This document shows, piece after piece, positions 20,054 through 27,973 of a stretch of 64,000 bases of DNA; the stretch's first letter is position 1, and the number at the start of each line of letters is the position of its first letter. Under the pieces are notes generated by a model. That model was given only the letters and a program-made list of their open reading frames with translations. It was not told the origin of the DNA and did not search any database. This DNA comes from Chitinophagaceae bacterium (lineage in GTDB: Bacteria; Bacteroidota; Bacteroidia; Chitinophagales; Chitinophagaceae), in NCBI GenBank assembly GCA_023957575.1, contig JAMLGU010000002.1, positions 310,001-374,000 on the forward strand, read 5' to 3'. The position numbers and the translations under genes are program-made.

Positions 20054-20198
20054 CAGCTTTCGGCTGCGGCAGGTAGCGATAGGCTATAGGCTTTAAGCCG
20101 TAAGCAAATTATACCCTCAAACCTTGAACATTAAACCTTAAACTTTTGACTTTAGTCGGTAAACAATTTGATAATCTGCAATCTGTAATCTGAAATCT
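20054..20198. repeat. 145-bp perfect direct repeat, copy 2
   Basis: Identical to 19850-19994; see that entry. It ends directly before the CATATCT array and the 3' end of the metalloprotease gene. Confidence 0.9.
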
Positions 20199-20248
20199 CA
20201 TATCTCATATCTCATATCTCATATCTCAAATCCCAAATCTAACATCTT

Positions 20249-22276
20249 TTATTCTTTCACCACCCGCACCACTTTTGAGTATTCGGCATTACCTAATTTA
20301 TCCACCTGTTTGATTCTCAAATAAAGATTTTCGTTGATAGCGCTCTTATCAACGACATCTTTTTTCTGACAACCTGTAATACCCAAGAAGCCGAGGTTGA
20401 TTGCCAAAGCAGTATAAACCAGCCAGCGATTCTTTTTGTAAAAAGCAAGGCTGAAAAGAAGCAATACAAAAATTACACCGCCAAAAATACCGGCAGAATT
20501 ATTGAGATTTTTATCATAAGTGTATAAGAGCGGAGCATCGGAAATGCCGTTTTCTGCTAATGATTTCACTTTTGCCAATTCTTTGAATTCTTTACCATCT
20601 TTTGATACTTCGATTGCAAAGTAATCGTTGTCTTTTTCTTTGGTGGTTGACCAGTTTACACTCAGCAGGTTATTCACCATTTTGGCTTCCACATTTTGGA
20701 AAACTACCGGTAATGATTTTTCGATATAGACAAAAAAGTCTTCGGTTTGGCCATAAGCTAATGCTTGCGTAGGAGTAAAATCCGGACTATATGACCAATC
20801 TGCTGCTATCCGCATTCTTAAGACCTTATTATAAACAACTGAACCACCCAGCATTGAAGATGGAATATTAAATGTGTGCGTATAGGTTCCCGAACTACCG
20901 GTAGAAGAACCAATTAATTCATTTACATTAAGGATACCGTCGTCATTAAAATCTATCCAAACTTTGCATCGTTGTGCATAAATACCGCCTGTTGTTACTT
21001 CCAGCGTGTATGAGTTCCCATAGGTTAAAGTTGCTCCCAAATTGCAGGTATTATCAATAAAATAATCATTATTGGAGCTATTGTAACCATTTGATCTATA
21101 TACCAAGTTATTTAAAGTTACATTCCTCGGTCCTATTCCTCTATAATTCCCATTGTTATTATTTTGAGTGGGCGCAGTGGATGGCAAAATCAACTGTGCA
21201 GGCGGAGCAACACTTCCTTGCGAACTCATCAATTTGGAACGTGCAACCAATAAACCGGCTAAAGCCCGGTCGCTTTGACCCTGTGTAAAACGATTTAAAC
21301 CCGATCCATAACCCATTATGTTTTTTTGCGCTCCGTTGTATGGATTATCGGTACAGGGATTTGTAACATTATCAGCAATATTACCTGCCAACAACAAATT
21401 TCTTACCGGATCAGTATCGCATACAAAATCTCCCATTGTAGAACAGGTGGATGAAGTTTCTGCAGGTGGACAATTGGTTTCACTACCACCTTGAAAGGTG
21501 TGTAATAAACCCATCGCGTGGGCCAACTCATGAGCTAAAGTAGAGGCTGTTCCATTTACCACTTTAGCATTTAACATGGCTCCGTCATTAGAGCCTATAT
21601 TTCCGGTAAAACCATTACCGCTCATTCCGGGTAAGTATGCATAGCCGGCTATATAAGTGTTAGACGCCAAACCTTTCGCGTTGATTTGCCATACAATCCA
21701 GATATTATAATAGAGACTCCTATCCCATGCGCTTGCAAGCCCTTGCAAGGTTGCTTCAGATGCACCGGTGGTATCTTGATTGAGTGCAAGGCCTGCGGTT
21801 TTATATTGCGGTACAGAGCTGGCATCAACTCTATTAATAGCGGTAGCTACTTCGCAGCCGGTGGTTCTTTTTGCTAATTTAAGCCTTATAGGTATAGGAG
21901 CACCCACATTGTACGGGCTAACCCCCGAGTAAACATCATTGAAGTGGTCAATCATGGCCTGAATGCTAGCATCACTTGGGTTGTTTTGGTGTCCAATCGC
22001 CTCACCATTGGGTACCAGCACATGCACCACCACAGGCAGCTCATAAATGCCGCCCACAATATTTGCATTTTTATACAAGGCCCTGTCCATTTTTATCTGC
22101 TGAACCTTTGCCTGAACTGCCTGATTAAACTGATTAAACTGCCTGGTATATTCAGGATCTTTCATTTTTGATTTAAAAATGGCATCAAATCCACAAACAG
22201 GTATTTGCGAAAAGCCCATTGAGGGCAATAGGGCAAGAAGACCGTAAAGCAAAACGAGTTGCATCAATTTTTTCAT
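20249..22276 (-). CDS. Secreted M43-like zinc metalloprotease with GEVED domain and C-terminal membrane hairpin
   Basis: 675 residues. The signal peptide is residues 1-23. The zinc site HELAHAMGLLH (H249, H253, H259) with the Met-turn MGYGSG near 321 is pappalysin/M43-like. A GEVED beta-domain spans about 380-518 (KVWIDFNDDGILNVNEL; ALAYGQTEDFFVYI). The last domain (about 520-675) is a fibronectin-III-like module that ends YLRIKQVDKLGNAEYSKVV, typical of Bacteroidota secreted proteins. Unusually, residues 594-648 interrupt it with two hydrophobic helices (FGGVIFVLLLFSLAF and YTALAINLGFLGITGC) joined by KKNR. The second ends in a lipobox-like ITGC (C636). The hairpin may anchor or process the protein. 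It is probably an extracellular or surface protease; the substrate is unknown. Confidence 0.88.
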   Translation of the reverse strand: MKKLMQLVLLYGLLALLPSMGFSQIPVCGFDAIFKSKMKDPEYTRQFNQFNQAVQAKVQQIKMDRALYKNANIVGGIYELPVVVHVLVPNGEAIGHQNNPSDASIQAMIDHFNDVYSGVSPYNVGAPIPIRLKLAKRTTGCEVATAINRVDASSVPQYKTAGLALNQDTTGASEATLQGLASAWDRSLYYNIWIVWQINAKGLASNTYIAGYAYLPGMSGNGFTGNIGSNDGAMLNAKVVNGTASTLAHELAHAMGLLHTFQGGSETNCPPAETSSTCSTMGDFVCDTDPVRNLLLAGNIADNVTNPCTDNPYNGAQKNIMGYGSGLNRFTQGQSDRALAGLLVARSKLMSSQGSVAPPAQLILPSTAPTQNNNNGNYRGIGPRNVTLNNLVYRSNGYNSSNNDYFIDNTCNLGATLTYGNSYTLEVTTGGIYAQRCKVWIDFNDDGILNVNELIGSSTGSSGTYTHTFNIPSSMLGGSVVYNKVLRMRIAADWSYSPDFTPTQALAYGQTEDFFVYIEKSLPVVFQNVEAKMVNNLLSVNWSTTKEKDNDYFAIEVSKDGKEFKELAKVKSLAENGISDAPLLYTYDKNLNNSAGIFGGVIFVLLLFSLAFYKKNRWLVYTALAINLGFLGITGCQKKDVVDKSAINENLYLRIKQVDKLGNAEYSKVVRVVKE

Positions 22277-22539
22277 TTATTTATTTGATTTAGAATTTCG
22301 AGAGCTATTAACACTATAAATTTTCGATATCAAATTTAAGAATTCTTTTTTATTGAACCGTTTTTGAAAAAAATATATTGATGGAAAATAACTCAGTTCA
22401 AAGAAATGAGGTGACATGGAGTTTTTCACAAAAAATGGCATAAACTTTCTGTTGTTCCCTCATCAAAAAAGCGAAATTTTTTTTGAACGGGTAGCAAGTT
22501 TTTAGGTAGTTGAGTTCTGAATGAATTGAATTCAGGAAC

Positions 22540-23643
22540 CTATTTTCTACTCTCTTTTATCATTTCTATAAAATCGTCAAACAAATATCTCGAATCATGT
22601 GGGCCGGGAGCGCTTTCGGGGTGGTATTGCACCGAAAAAGCAGGTTTACCTTTGATACGGATACCTTCAATAGACTTGTCGTTCAGATTCAAGTGGGTAA
22701 TCTCTACCGATTCTGATTTATTTACAGATTCGGGATCAACGCCAAAGCCATGATTTTGAGAGGTAATTTCAGACTTGCCGGTTATTAAATTCTTTACAGG
22801 GTGGTTAAGTCCTCTGTGGCCATGATGCATTTTAAAGGTCTCAATTCCGGTGGCCAAAGCCAGAAGTTGATGCCCCAAACAGATTCCAAAAAACGGTTTT
22901 TCTTCATTCAGGATTTGTCTGATGGTGTCAATGGCATAATCCATTGCAGCAGGATCGCCGGGCCCGTTGGATACAAAATAACCGTCCGGATTAAATGCTT
23001 TCAGTTCATTGTATGAGGTTTTGGCAGGAAACACTTTCAGGTGAGCGCCACGCATCACCATTGACTGTAGAATATTGCGTTTGGTGCCATAATCCATTAC
23101 CGCAATTTTGAGGTCGTTACCTTCACCCAGTTCATAAGCTTCTGCGGTGCTCACTACCGAGGCCAGTTCCAGTCCGCTCATGTCGGGTACTGCTGCCAGC
23201 CTGTTTTTCAGTTCATCCACATCAAAAATCTCCGAAGAAATGATGCAGTTCATGGCGCCTTTGTTTCGGATGTGTGTTACCAGCGCCCTTGTATCCACAC
23301 CATGAATGGCTACAATATTATTTTTTTTGAAATATTCCTGCAATGAGCCATTTGCTTTTTTTCGAGAATAGTTTTCATTCAGATTTTTTGCAATCACACC
23401 ATACACTTTCACACTGTCGCTTTCTACTTCCGAGTCATCCACTCCATAGTTGCCTATATGTGCCGAATTCATTATTACTACCTGGCCAAAATAGCTGGGG
23501 TCGGTAAACACTTCCTGATAACCGGTCATTCCGGTATTGAAGCAAATTTCGCCGGTAGTGGTTCCAATAGCGCCAAAGGCAAATCCTTTTGCGATAGTTC
23601 CATCTTGTAATAATAAAATTGCAGGCGCTTGTTTGTCAGACAT
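22540..23643 (-). CDS. carA: Carbamoyl-phosphate synthase small (glutaminase) subunit
   Basis: 367 residues. The N-terminal domain holds GEICFNTGMTGYQEVFTDPS. The C-terminal class I glutamine amidotransferase shows KPFFGICLGHQLLALA (catalytic Cys) and VQYHPESAPGPHDS (catalytic His-Glu). It supplies ammonia to CarB for carbamoyl phosphate in pyrimidine and arginine synthesis. carB is not adjacent. The gene ends in TAG, showing that amber is a normal stop in this genome. The 263-bp gap before the protease gene has no gene. Confidence 0.97.
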   Translation of the reverse strand: MSDKQAPAILLLQDGTIAKGFAFGAIGTTTGEICFNTGMTGYQEVFTDPSYFGQVVIMNSAHIGNYGVDDSEVESDSVKVYGVIAKNLNENYSRKKANGSLQEYFKKNNIVAIHGVDTRALVTHIRNKGAMNCIISSEIFDVDELKNRLAAVPDMSGLELASVVSTAEAYELGEGNDLKIAVMDYGTKRNILQSMVMRGAHLKVFPAKTSYNELKAFNPDGYFVSNGPGDPAAMDYAIDTIRQILNEEKPFFGICLGHQLLALATGIETFKMHHGHRGLNHPVKNLITGKSEITSQNHGFGVDPESVNKSESVEITHLNLNDKSIEGIRIKGKPAFSVQYHPESAPGPHDSRYLFDDFIEMIKESRK

Positions 23644-23673
23644 TTAGTATGTTTTATGCTTGAAAAAATCGCA

Positions 23674-23681
23674 CAAAAGTA
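23674..23681 (-). promoter_or_regulatory. Candidate -7 element for carA
   Basis: The reverse strand reads TACTTTTG, a full TAnnTTTG match 30 nt before the carA ATG. No good -33 TTG is visible. Confidence 0.35.
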
Positions 23682-23823
23682 AAAATATTATTTGAAAGTC
23701 ATTAAGAATTTTCAGGGTTTTTAATTCCGGCATATATATTTGAAAATAGTTTTATAAATTTTTTAAGTTTTAAAACCTGAACTTTGCAACTGATTTTGTG
23801 ATATTCATAAACTAAAATAGTAG

Positions 23824-24145
23824 TTCTATGACGGATAGAGTGGGTTTGGAATTGTTGCGCATTGATGCAATGGCGTTAAAAAATGATTTTTCATTACGTC
23901 ATTTTGAACGGAGCTTCTTTTTCCGGTCATTTCGCAACGCAGTGTAGTGAGAAATTTTTTTGGTTTCAAAATGGTGAGATTTCTCCGCTACGCTCCGAAA
24001 AGACAATCAAGGTGGGGCGAAAGGATACCTCAAAAGCATCGTCATCTCGCACTTTTTTCGCGTCATTCTGAACGTAGCGAAGCGAAGTGAAGAATCTCCT
24101 CGTTTCCTGAATGATAAGAATTCTCCGCTACGCTCCGAAATGACG
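23824..24145. repeat. Repeat island 1, left part: partial two-hairpin element plus two REP-like palindromes
   Basis: 23824-23884 matches only the left end of the two-hairpin element described at 24180. 23926-24005 and 24061-24145 are about 80-bp imperfect palindromes. Their outer ends pair GTCATT with AATGAC, though the first copy is degenerate on its right side. Their inner ends pair GAAGTGAAGAATCT-like with AGATTTCTCCGCT-like sequence. The second copy is almost identical to 26043-26127. No protein-coding content is supported. Confidence 0.8.
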
Positions 24146-24179
24146 ATCAAAAAGGTCGCGAATGACCGTGGTTTTATGG

Positions 24180-24440
24180 TTCTATGACGGATTGCGTGGG
24201 TTAGGAATTGTTGCGCATTGCGACAATGGCCTTGAAAAAAATGCGTTAAAAAAATGATTGAAGGTAGTCGTTAAAAAGCCGTCGTTGTTTGAGCGCCGTC
24301 TGGTCTTCGTAATAAATGAAACTGCGGCGCGAGTTCGACGGGTTTAGACTACCAAAATCATTTTTAGCAATTTTTTTCACAGCCTTGATTTTTTTTGTTA
24401 CTTTTTTGTATCAAAACAAAAAAGTAAGGCAACAAAAACG
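24180..24440 (+). repeat. Two-hairpin interspersed element, copy A
   Basis: About 260 bp, shared with 25459-25719 and 35851-36078. The core is a long imperfect palindrome. The left arm, from GGCCTTGAAAAAAATG (24228) to GGTAGTC (24263-24269), is complementary to the right arm, from GACTACC (24347-24353) to TTTTTTTCACAGCC (ending 24384). GCCGTCG/CGACGG and GCGCCG/CGGCGC pair inside. A second perfect 12-bp hairpin follows: TTACTTTTTTGT (24398-24409) / ACAAAAAAGTAA (24416-24427). No transposase is encoded. It could be a MITE, a structured RNA or a terminator-bearing repeat. Confidence 0.85.
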
Positions 24441-24540
24441 GTAAGATTTCTCCGCTACGCTCCGAAAAGACGTTGGGGGAGACTGTGAATGACAGCATAG
24501 AATAGCGTAATTTTTTTTTGTATCAAGACTAAAAAGTAAA
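24441..24540. repeat. Half REP palindrome and tail repeated at 26096-26190
   Basis: The right half of the REP-like palindrome (AGATTTCTCCGCTACGCTCC) is followed by GTTGGGGGAGACTGTGAATG and a T-run. The same order occurs at 26096-26190, so the two islands share this end. Confidence 0.7.
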
Positions 24541-24691
24541 ATAGCAATAGGTGACTCAGTCCATACAAAACGCATATAATCAAAATAGCATCCCGCAGAA
24601 GGTTTTTACCTTTTAGCATTAACATATTTTTAGCTTATGAATTATGTAATTAAATTTCAATCAATATCTTTTAGTAAATAAACCTTAAATT

Positions 24692-25102
24692 ATGAAAAAA
24701 TTAATGTTTTTAGGAATGGTAATATTAACCATCAGTTCATGTTCAACCGGTAAAAAAGCTACCGTGCAATCATTAAACGGCGGCTGGGTTCTGTAGTATA
24801 TTACAGGGCCGCGTATCACTTTTGAAGGTCTGTATCCCGAAAAGAAACCAACGCTTGTTTTTGATAAAAAAGAAAAAAGAGCACATGGCAACAGTAGCTG
24901 CAACAGTTATAATGGCGCATACACCATCAAGGGAAATAAAATTAAATTTGACAAAGTAGCAACCACCATGATGCTTTGCCCGGGTGATGGCGAAAGTGTG
25001 TATTACGCCACTTTGGATAAAATCAACAATTTCAATATCACAGACGGTAAGCTGAACCTTCTGATGGATGATGTGGTAATGATGACGTTTAAAAAACAAT
25101 AA
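24692..25102 (+). pseudogene. META (HslJ/DUF306)-domain lipoprotein interrupted by an in-frame amber codon
   Basis: The frame of 137 codons from ATG 24692 to TAA 25100-25102 is intact except for TAG at codon 35 (24794-24796). Residues 1-17 are a lipoprotein signal with lipobox ISSC (Cys17). After the stop, YITGPRITFEGLYPEKKPTL continues in the same frame, then HGNSSCNSYNGAYTIKGNKI and ATTMMLCPGDGESVYYATLD, the conserved META core. The family consists of envelope proteins linked to heat shock or novobiocin resistance. There are no frameshifts, so the mutation is recent, a sequencing error, or read through. It sits between two repeat islands and ends at a strong terminator. Confidence 0.85.
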
Positions 25103-25156
25103 AAGCTTTCTGAAAAGTTTAGAAAGAATGGGTTAGAAAATTTCTATAAAAATTAA

Positions 25157-25193
25157 AAAATGCCGCTTCAAAAAAAATGAGGCGGCATTTTTA
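25157..25193 (+). terminator. Terminator after the META-domain gene
   Basis: Stem AAAATGCCGC (25157-25166) / GCGGCATTTT (25182-25191) with an A-rich loop, followed by TTATT. Confidence 0.85.
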
Positions 25194-25210
25194 TTAAGTT
25201 CTGATAATGA

Positions 25211-25253
25211 AAAAAGGCTTATACAACTAAAAATCAGTTATATAAGCCTTTTT
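25211..25253 (-). terminator. Terminator for tRNA-Lys
   Basis: AAAAAGGCTTATA (25211-25223) pairs with TATAAGCCTTTTT (25241-25253). The stem extends inward by ACT/AGT with one mismatch. It lies directly 3' of the reverse-strand tRNA, so on that strand it ends in a T-run. Confidence 0.85.
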
Positions 25254-25255
25254 TG

Positions 25256-25328
25256 TGATCCCGCTGGGGCTCGAACCCAGGGCCCCAACATTAAAAGTGT
25301 TGTGCTCTACCAACTGAGCTACGGAATC
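25256..25328 (-). tRNA. tRNA-Lys (anticodon TTT)
   Basis: A 73-nt cloverleaf on the reverse strand. The acceptor stem GATTCCG/CGGGATC has one G-T pair. The D arm is GCTC/GAGC. The anticodon stem CAACA/TGTTG encloses loop CTTTTAA with anticodon TTT. The variable loop has five nt, the T arm is CTGGG/CCCAG with TTCGAGC, and the discriminator is A. CCA is not encoded. Confidence 0.97.
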
Positions 25329-25458
25329 ATCGAGAACTGGTCCCAGCCCCTTCATTTTCTAAAAAATTGGGATTGCAAAGATAGGGGTATCTGATTATTA
25401 TGCCAAAAATTTTAAAAAATAAAATTCAAAATTGTGCCTTTTGCCCCGAAATAAATAG

Positions 25459-25719
25459 TTCTATGACGGATAGTGTGGGTTTGGCATTGCTGCGCATGGC
25501 GACAATGGCCTTGAAAAAAATGCGTTAAAAAAATGGTTGAAGGTAGTCGTAAAAAAGCCGTCGTTGTTTGAGCGCCGCATGGACTTCGAAATAAATACAA
25601 CTACTGCGCGAGTTCGACGGATTTAGACTACCGAAATCATTTTTAGCAATTTTTTTCACAGCCTTGATTTTTTTTGTTACTTTTTTGTATTAAGACAAAA
25701 AAGTAAGGCAACAAAAACG
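25459..25719 (+). repeat. Two-hairpin interspersed element, copy B
   Basis: Nearly identical to copy A (24180-24440) in the same orientation, from TTCTATGACGGAT to GGCAACAAAAACG. GGTAGTC and GACTACC, the inner CCGTCG/CGACGG pair, and the 12-bp terminal hairpin (TTACTTTTTTGT/ACAAAAAAGTAA) are all kept, while the loop bases differ. A half REP palindrome follows at 25721-25752. Confidence 0.85.
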
Positions 25720-25786
25720 ATAAGATTTCTCCGCTTCGCTGCGAAATGACGTTGGGGGAGACGGCGAATAATCCGTGGCTTTATAG

Positions 25787-26200
25787 TTCTGCCACGCACT
25801 GCCTGGGGTGAGGCATTGCTGCGCATGGCGGCAATGGTCTTGAAAAAAATGCGTTAAGAAAATAATTTTTCATTGCCTCGTTTCTAATGGAATTTTTTTC
25901 CCCGTCATTCGATCGGCTTGAAGTGTAGTGAGAAATCTCCCCGTTTCCAAAACGATAAGATTTCTCCGCTTCGCTCCGAAATGACGATCAAGGAGGGGGC
26001 AAAACGACTCCTCAAAAGCATCGTCATCTCGCACTTTTTTCGCGTCATTCTGAACGTAGCGAAGCGAAGTGAAGAATCTCCTCGTTTCCTGAATGATAAG
26101 ATTTCTCCGCTACGCTCCGAAATGACGTTGGGGGAGACTGTGAATGACAGCATAGAAGAGCGTAATTTTTTTTTGAAGACAAAAAAGTAAGGAAATAAAA
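25787..26200. repeat. Repeat island 2, right part: partial two-hairpin element plus two REP-like palindromes
   Basis: 25787-25875 is the left part of the two-hairpin element, cut short after AAAATGCGTTAAG. REP-like palindromes occupy 25902-25986 and 26043-26127. The second, with its left flank CTCAAAAGCATCGTCATCTC, matches 24061-24145 almost exactly. The tail at 26128-26190 repeats 24472-24530. The remaining bases to 26266 contain no gene. Confidence 0.8.
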
Positions 26201-26266
26201 ATAATATAGTCGTTAAAGGACCTCATAGAACCATTATAAAGAATCAATGGAAGCGTTTTTAAAAAA

Positions 26267-27973
26267 TCAATAATCAATTACTTTATACTTTTTTGCAAAA
26301 GCGTTGAGAGACAAAGAAAGAAAATACACCATCAAAGCGCCTACTGCATTGAGCCATAAAAATCCTAAACTGATTATTTTATATTCGTTCAGAAAGAAAA
26401 GCGCAATGACAACAATTTCTGCGATTAGGGCTGCAATAAACACTGTGTTACCCCTTACTTTTTTTGCATAAAAAGCTACCAAGAAGATGCCGAGAATTGT
26501 TCCGTAAAACAAAGAACCCAAAATATTCACCACCTCAATCAGACTGTTGCCCCATTGAGATACGAACATGGCTACGCCGATGCAAAATACCCCCCAGAGA
26601 AAGGTATATAATTTTGAATACCTGTAATCATCTTCATCGCCCTCTTTTTTCTTGAAAAATCGTTTGTGAAAGTCAACGATGGTGCTGGATGCCAGCGAAT
26701 TGAGCGCTGCGGCAATGCTGCCCCAGCTTGCCAGAAAGATTACGGCTATAATCAGCCCTACCAAACCGGTAGGCAGATAATCTACTACAAATTTTAAGAA
26801 AATATAGTTGGTATCATTGTCCTTGCCGCCGTTCTTTTTCACTAATTCCTTCACCGAACTTCTGATGCTTTCGGTGCTTTTTTGAAGCTGATTTACTTCT
26901 GTCAGTAAGGCGACTGATTTTGTTTGTGCATATTCTTTTAGTATTGTTTGTTTCTGCGCATCAATATCGCTTAACTGTTTTTGCAAAGCATGAAATTCAC
27001 TTTTATAGGTAGAGTTTTCGAGCCTTGCCGTTTCATACTGATTGAAAAATGCAGGCGCATTGTTGAACTGATAAAACGCCAATACCAAAACACCCAACAA
27101 TAAAATAAAAAACTGCATCGGTATTTTTACGATGCCGTTTAGCAATAATCCTAACCTGCTTTCCCTGATGGTTTTGGCGGTAAGGTAGCGCCCCACCTGA
27201 CTTTGGTCGGTGCCAAAGTAAGACAGCATCAGAAAAAAGCTGCCAAGGATTCCACTGAATATATTATACCTGTCGCCCCAGTTGAATTTGCCGTTTTCAA
27301 TTCCGGTGGTGATAACATTGAATTTTCCCAATTTACCACCGACGGTAATAGCTTCTTTCAGTCCGATATTTTGCGGAAGATTTTTTATTACAAAATAACC
27401 TGCCAGTAACATAGCGCTCATAATGATGACAAACTGCAACTGCTGTGTGTAAGCCACCGATTTGGCGCCGCCTGTAACGGTGTAAATAATCAGCAAGCCG
27501 CCCATAAACAGATTGGTGAGATAGATATTCCAGTCGAGCAGGATGGACAAAATAATAGAAGGCGCAAAAATACTGATGCCTGTGGAAAGGCCGCGCTGCA
27601 ATAAAAACAGAAAAGAAGTTAATGCCCTTGTTTTTACATTGAATCTGGTTTCTAAAAATTCATAAGCGGTGTAAACTTTTAGTTTATGAAAAACAGGCAC
27701 AAAAGAAATACAGATAACAATAGCTGCCAATGGAAGGCCGAAATAATATTGCACAAAACGCATTCCATCGGTATAAGCCTGGCCCGGCGCCGAAATGAAG
27801 GTAATGGCGCTGGCCTGGGTGCCCATAATACTCAGCAAAATAATATACCAGGGCATATCCCGGTTGGATAGAAAATAACCGTCTAAATTCCTTGAAGTAC
27901 GGCTTTTGTACATGCCATACAAAATAATGACGAGCAGCGTAAAGATTAAAACGATCCAGTCGAGCGGCCTCAT
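26267..27973 (-). CDS. SSS-family sodium:solute symporter
   Basis: 568 residues with about 13-14 hydrophobic segments; an inner-membrane Na+-coupled importer. It begins MRPLDWIVLIFTLLVIILYG; the early YFLSNRDMPWYIILLSIMGT and the conserved ITFISAPGQAYTDG are SSS features. LASWGSIAAALNSLASSTIVD is the LeuT-fold TM9 region. A hydrophilic loop of about 75 residues near positions 320-395 (LENSTYKSEFHALQKQLSDI, LLTEVNQLQKSTES) looks coiled-coil and is unusually long. The start ATG overlaps the TGA of the tiny upstream gene as ATGA, so translation is coupled. Its position after a PIG-L deacetylase suggests import of a sugar-derived compound, which is inference. Confidence 0.92.
   Translation of the reverse strand: MRPLDWIVLIFTLLVIILYGMYKSRTSRNLDGYFLSNRDMPWYIILLSIMGTQASAITFISAPGQAYTDGMRFVQYYFGLPLAAIVICISFVPVFHKLKVYTAYEFLETRFNVKTRALTSFLFLLQRGLSTGISIFAPSIILSILLDWNIYLTNLFMGGLLIIYTVTGGAKSVAYTQQLQFVIIMSAMLLAGYFVIKNLPQNIGLKEAITVGGKLGKFNVITTGIENGKFNWGDRYNIFSGILGSFFLMLSYFGTDQSQVGRYLTAKTIRESRLGLLLNGIVKIPMQFFILLLGVLVLAFYQFNNAPAFFNQYETARLENSTYKSEFHALQKQLSDIDAQKQTILKEYAQTKSVALLTEVNQLQKSTESIRSSVKELVKKNGGKDNDTNYIFLKFVVDYLPTGLVGLIIAVIFLASWGSIAAALNSLASSTIVDFHKRFFKKKEGDEDDYRYSKLYTFLWGVFCIGVAMFVSQWGNSLIEVVNILGSLFYGTILGIFLVAFYAKKVRGNTVFIAALIAEIVVIALFFLNEYKIISLGFLWLNAVGALMVYFLSLSLNAFAKKYKVIDY

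Larger units (their letters stand above)
19819..20240. repeat. Heptanucleotide repeat arrays with a long direct duplication
   Basis: The 580-bp gap upstream of fadN-like contains several arrays, all with a 7-bp period. CCTTGAA/CCTTAAA/CTTTAAA/CCCTAAA units lie at 19819-19846 and recur near 20014-20041. AGGCTAT/AGGCTTT/AAGCCGT units lie near 19877 and 20081. AATCTGC/AATCTGT/AATCTGA units lie at 19969-20010 and again near 20173. CATATCT is repeated four times from 20199, then CAAATCC and CAAATCT. No ORF or protein family is seen. The segment from 19669 to about 19818 has only an imperfect hairpin at 19786-19818. Confidence 0.85.

Noticed and set aside
22501..22540. Terminator for carA at the AATTCAGGAAC hairpin
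   Set aside because: The inverted repeat has a bulge and lacks a T-run on the reverse strand, so a terminator call is not justified.
25412..26190. Several 60-90-codon frames on both strands in the repeat islands
   Set aside because: They are translations of the palindromic repeats; complementary arms give similar peptides on both strands, and copies are broken differently at each site.
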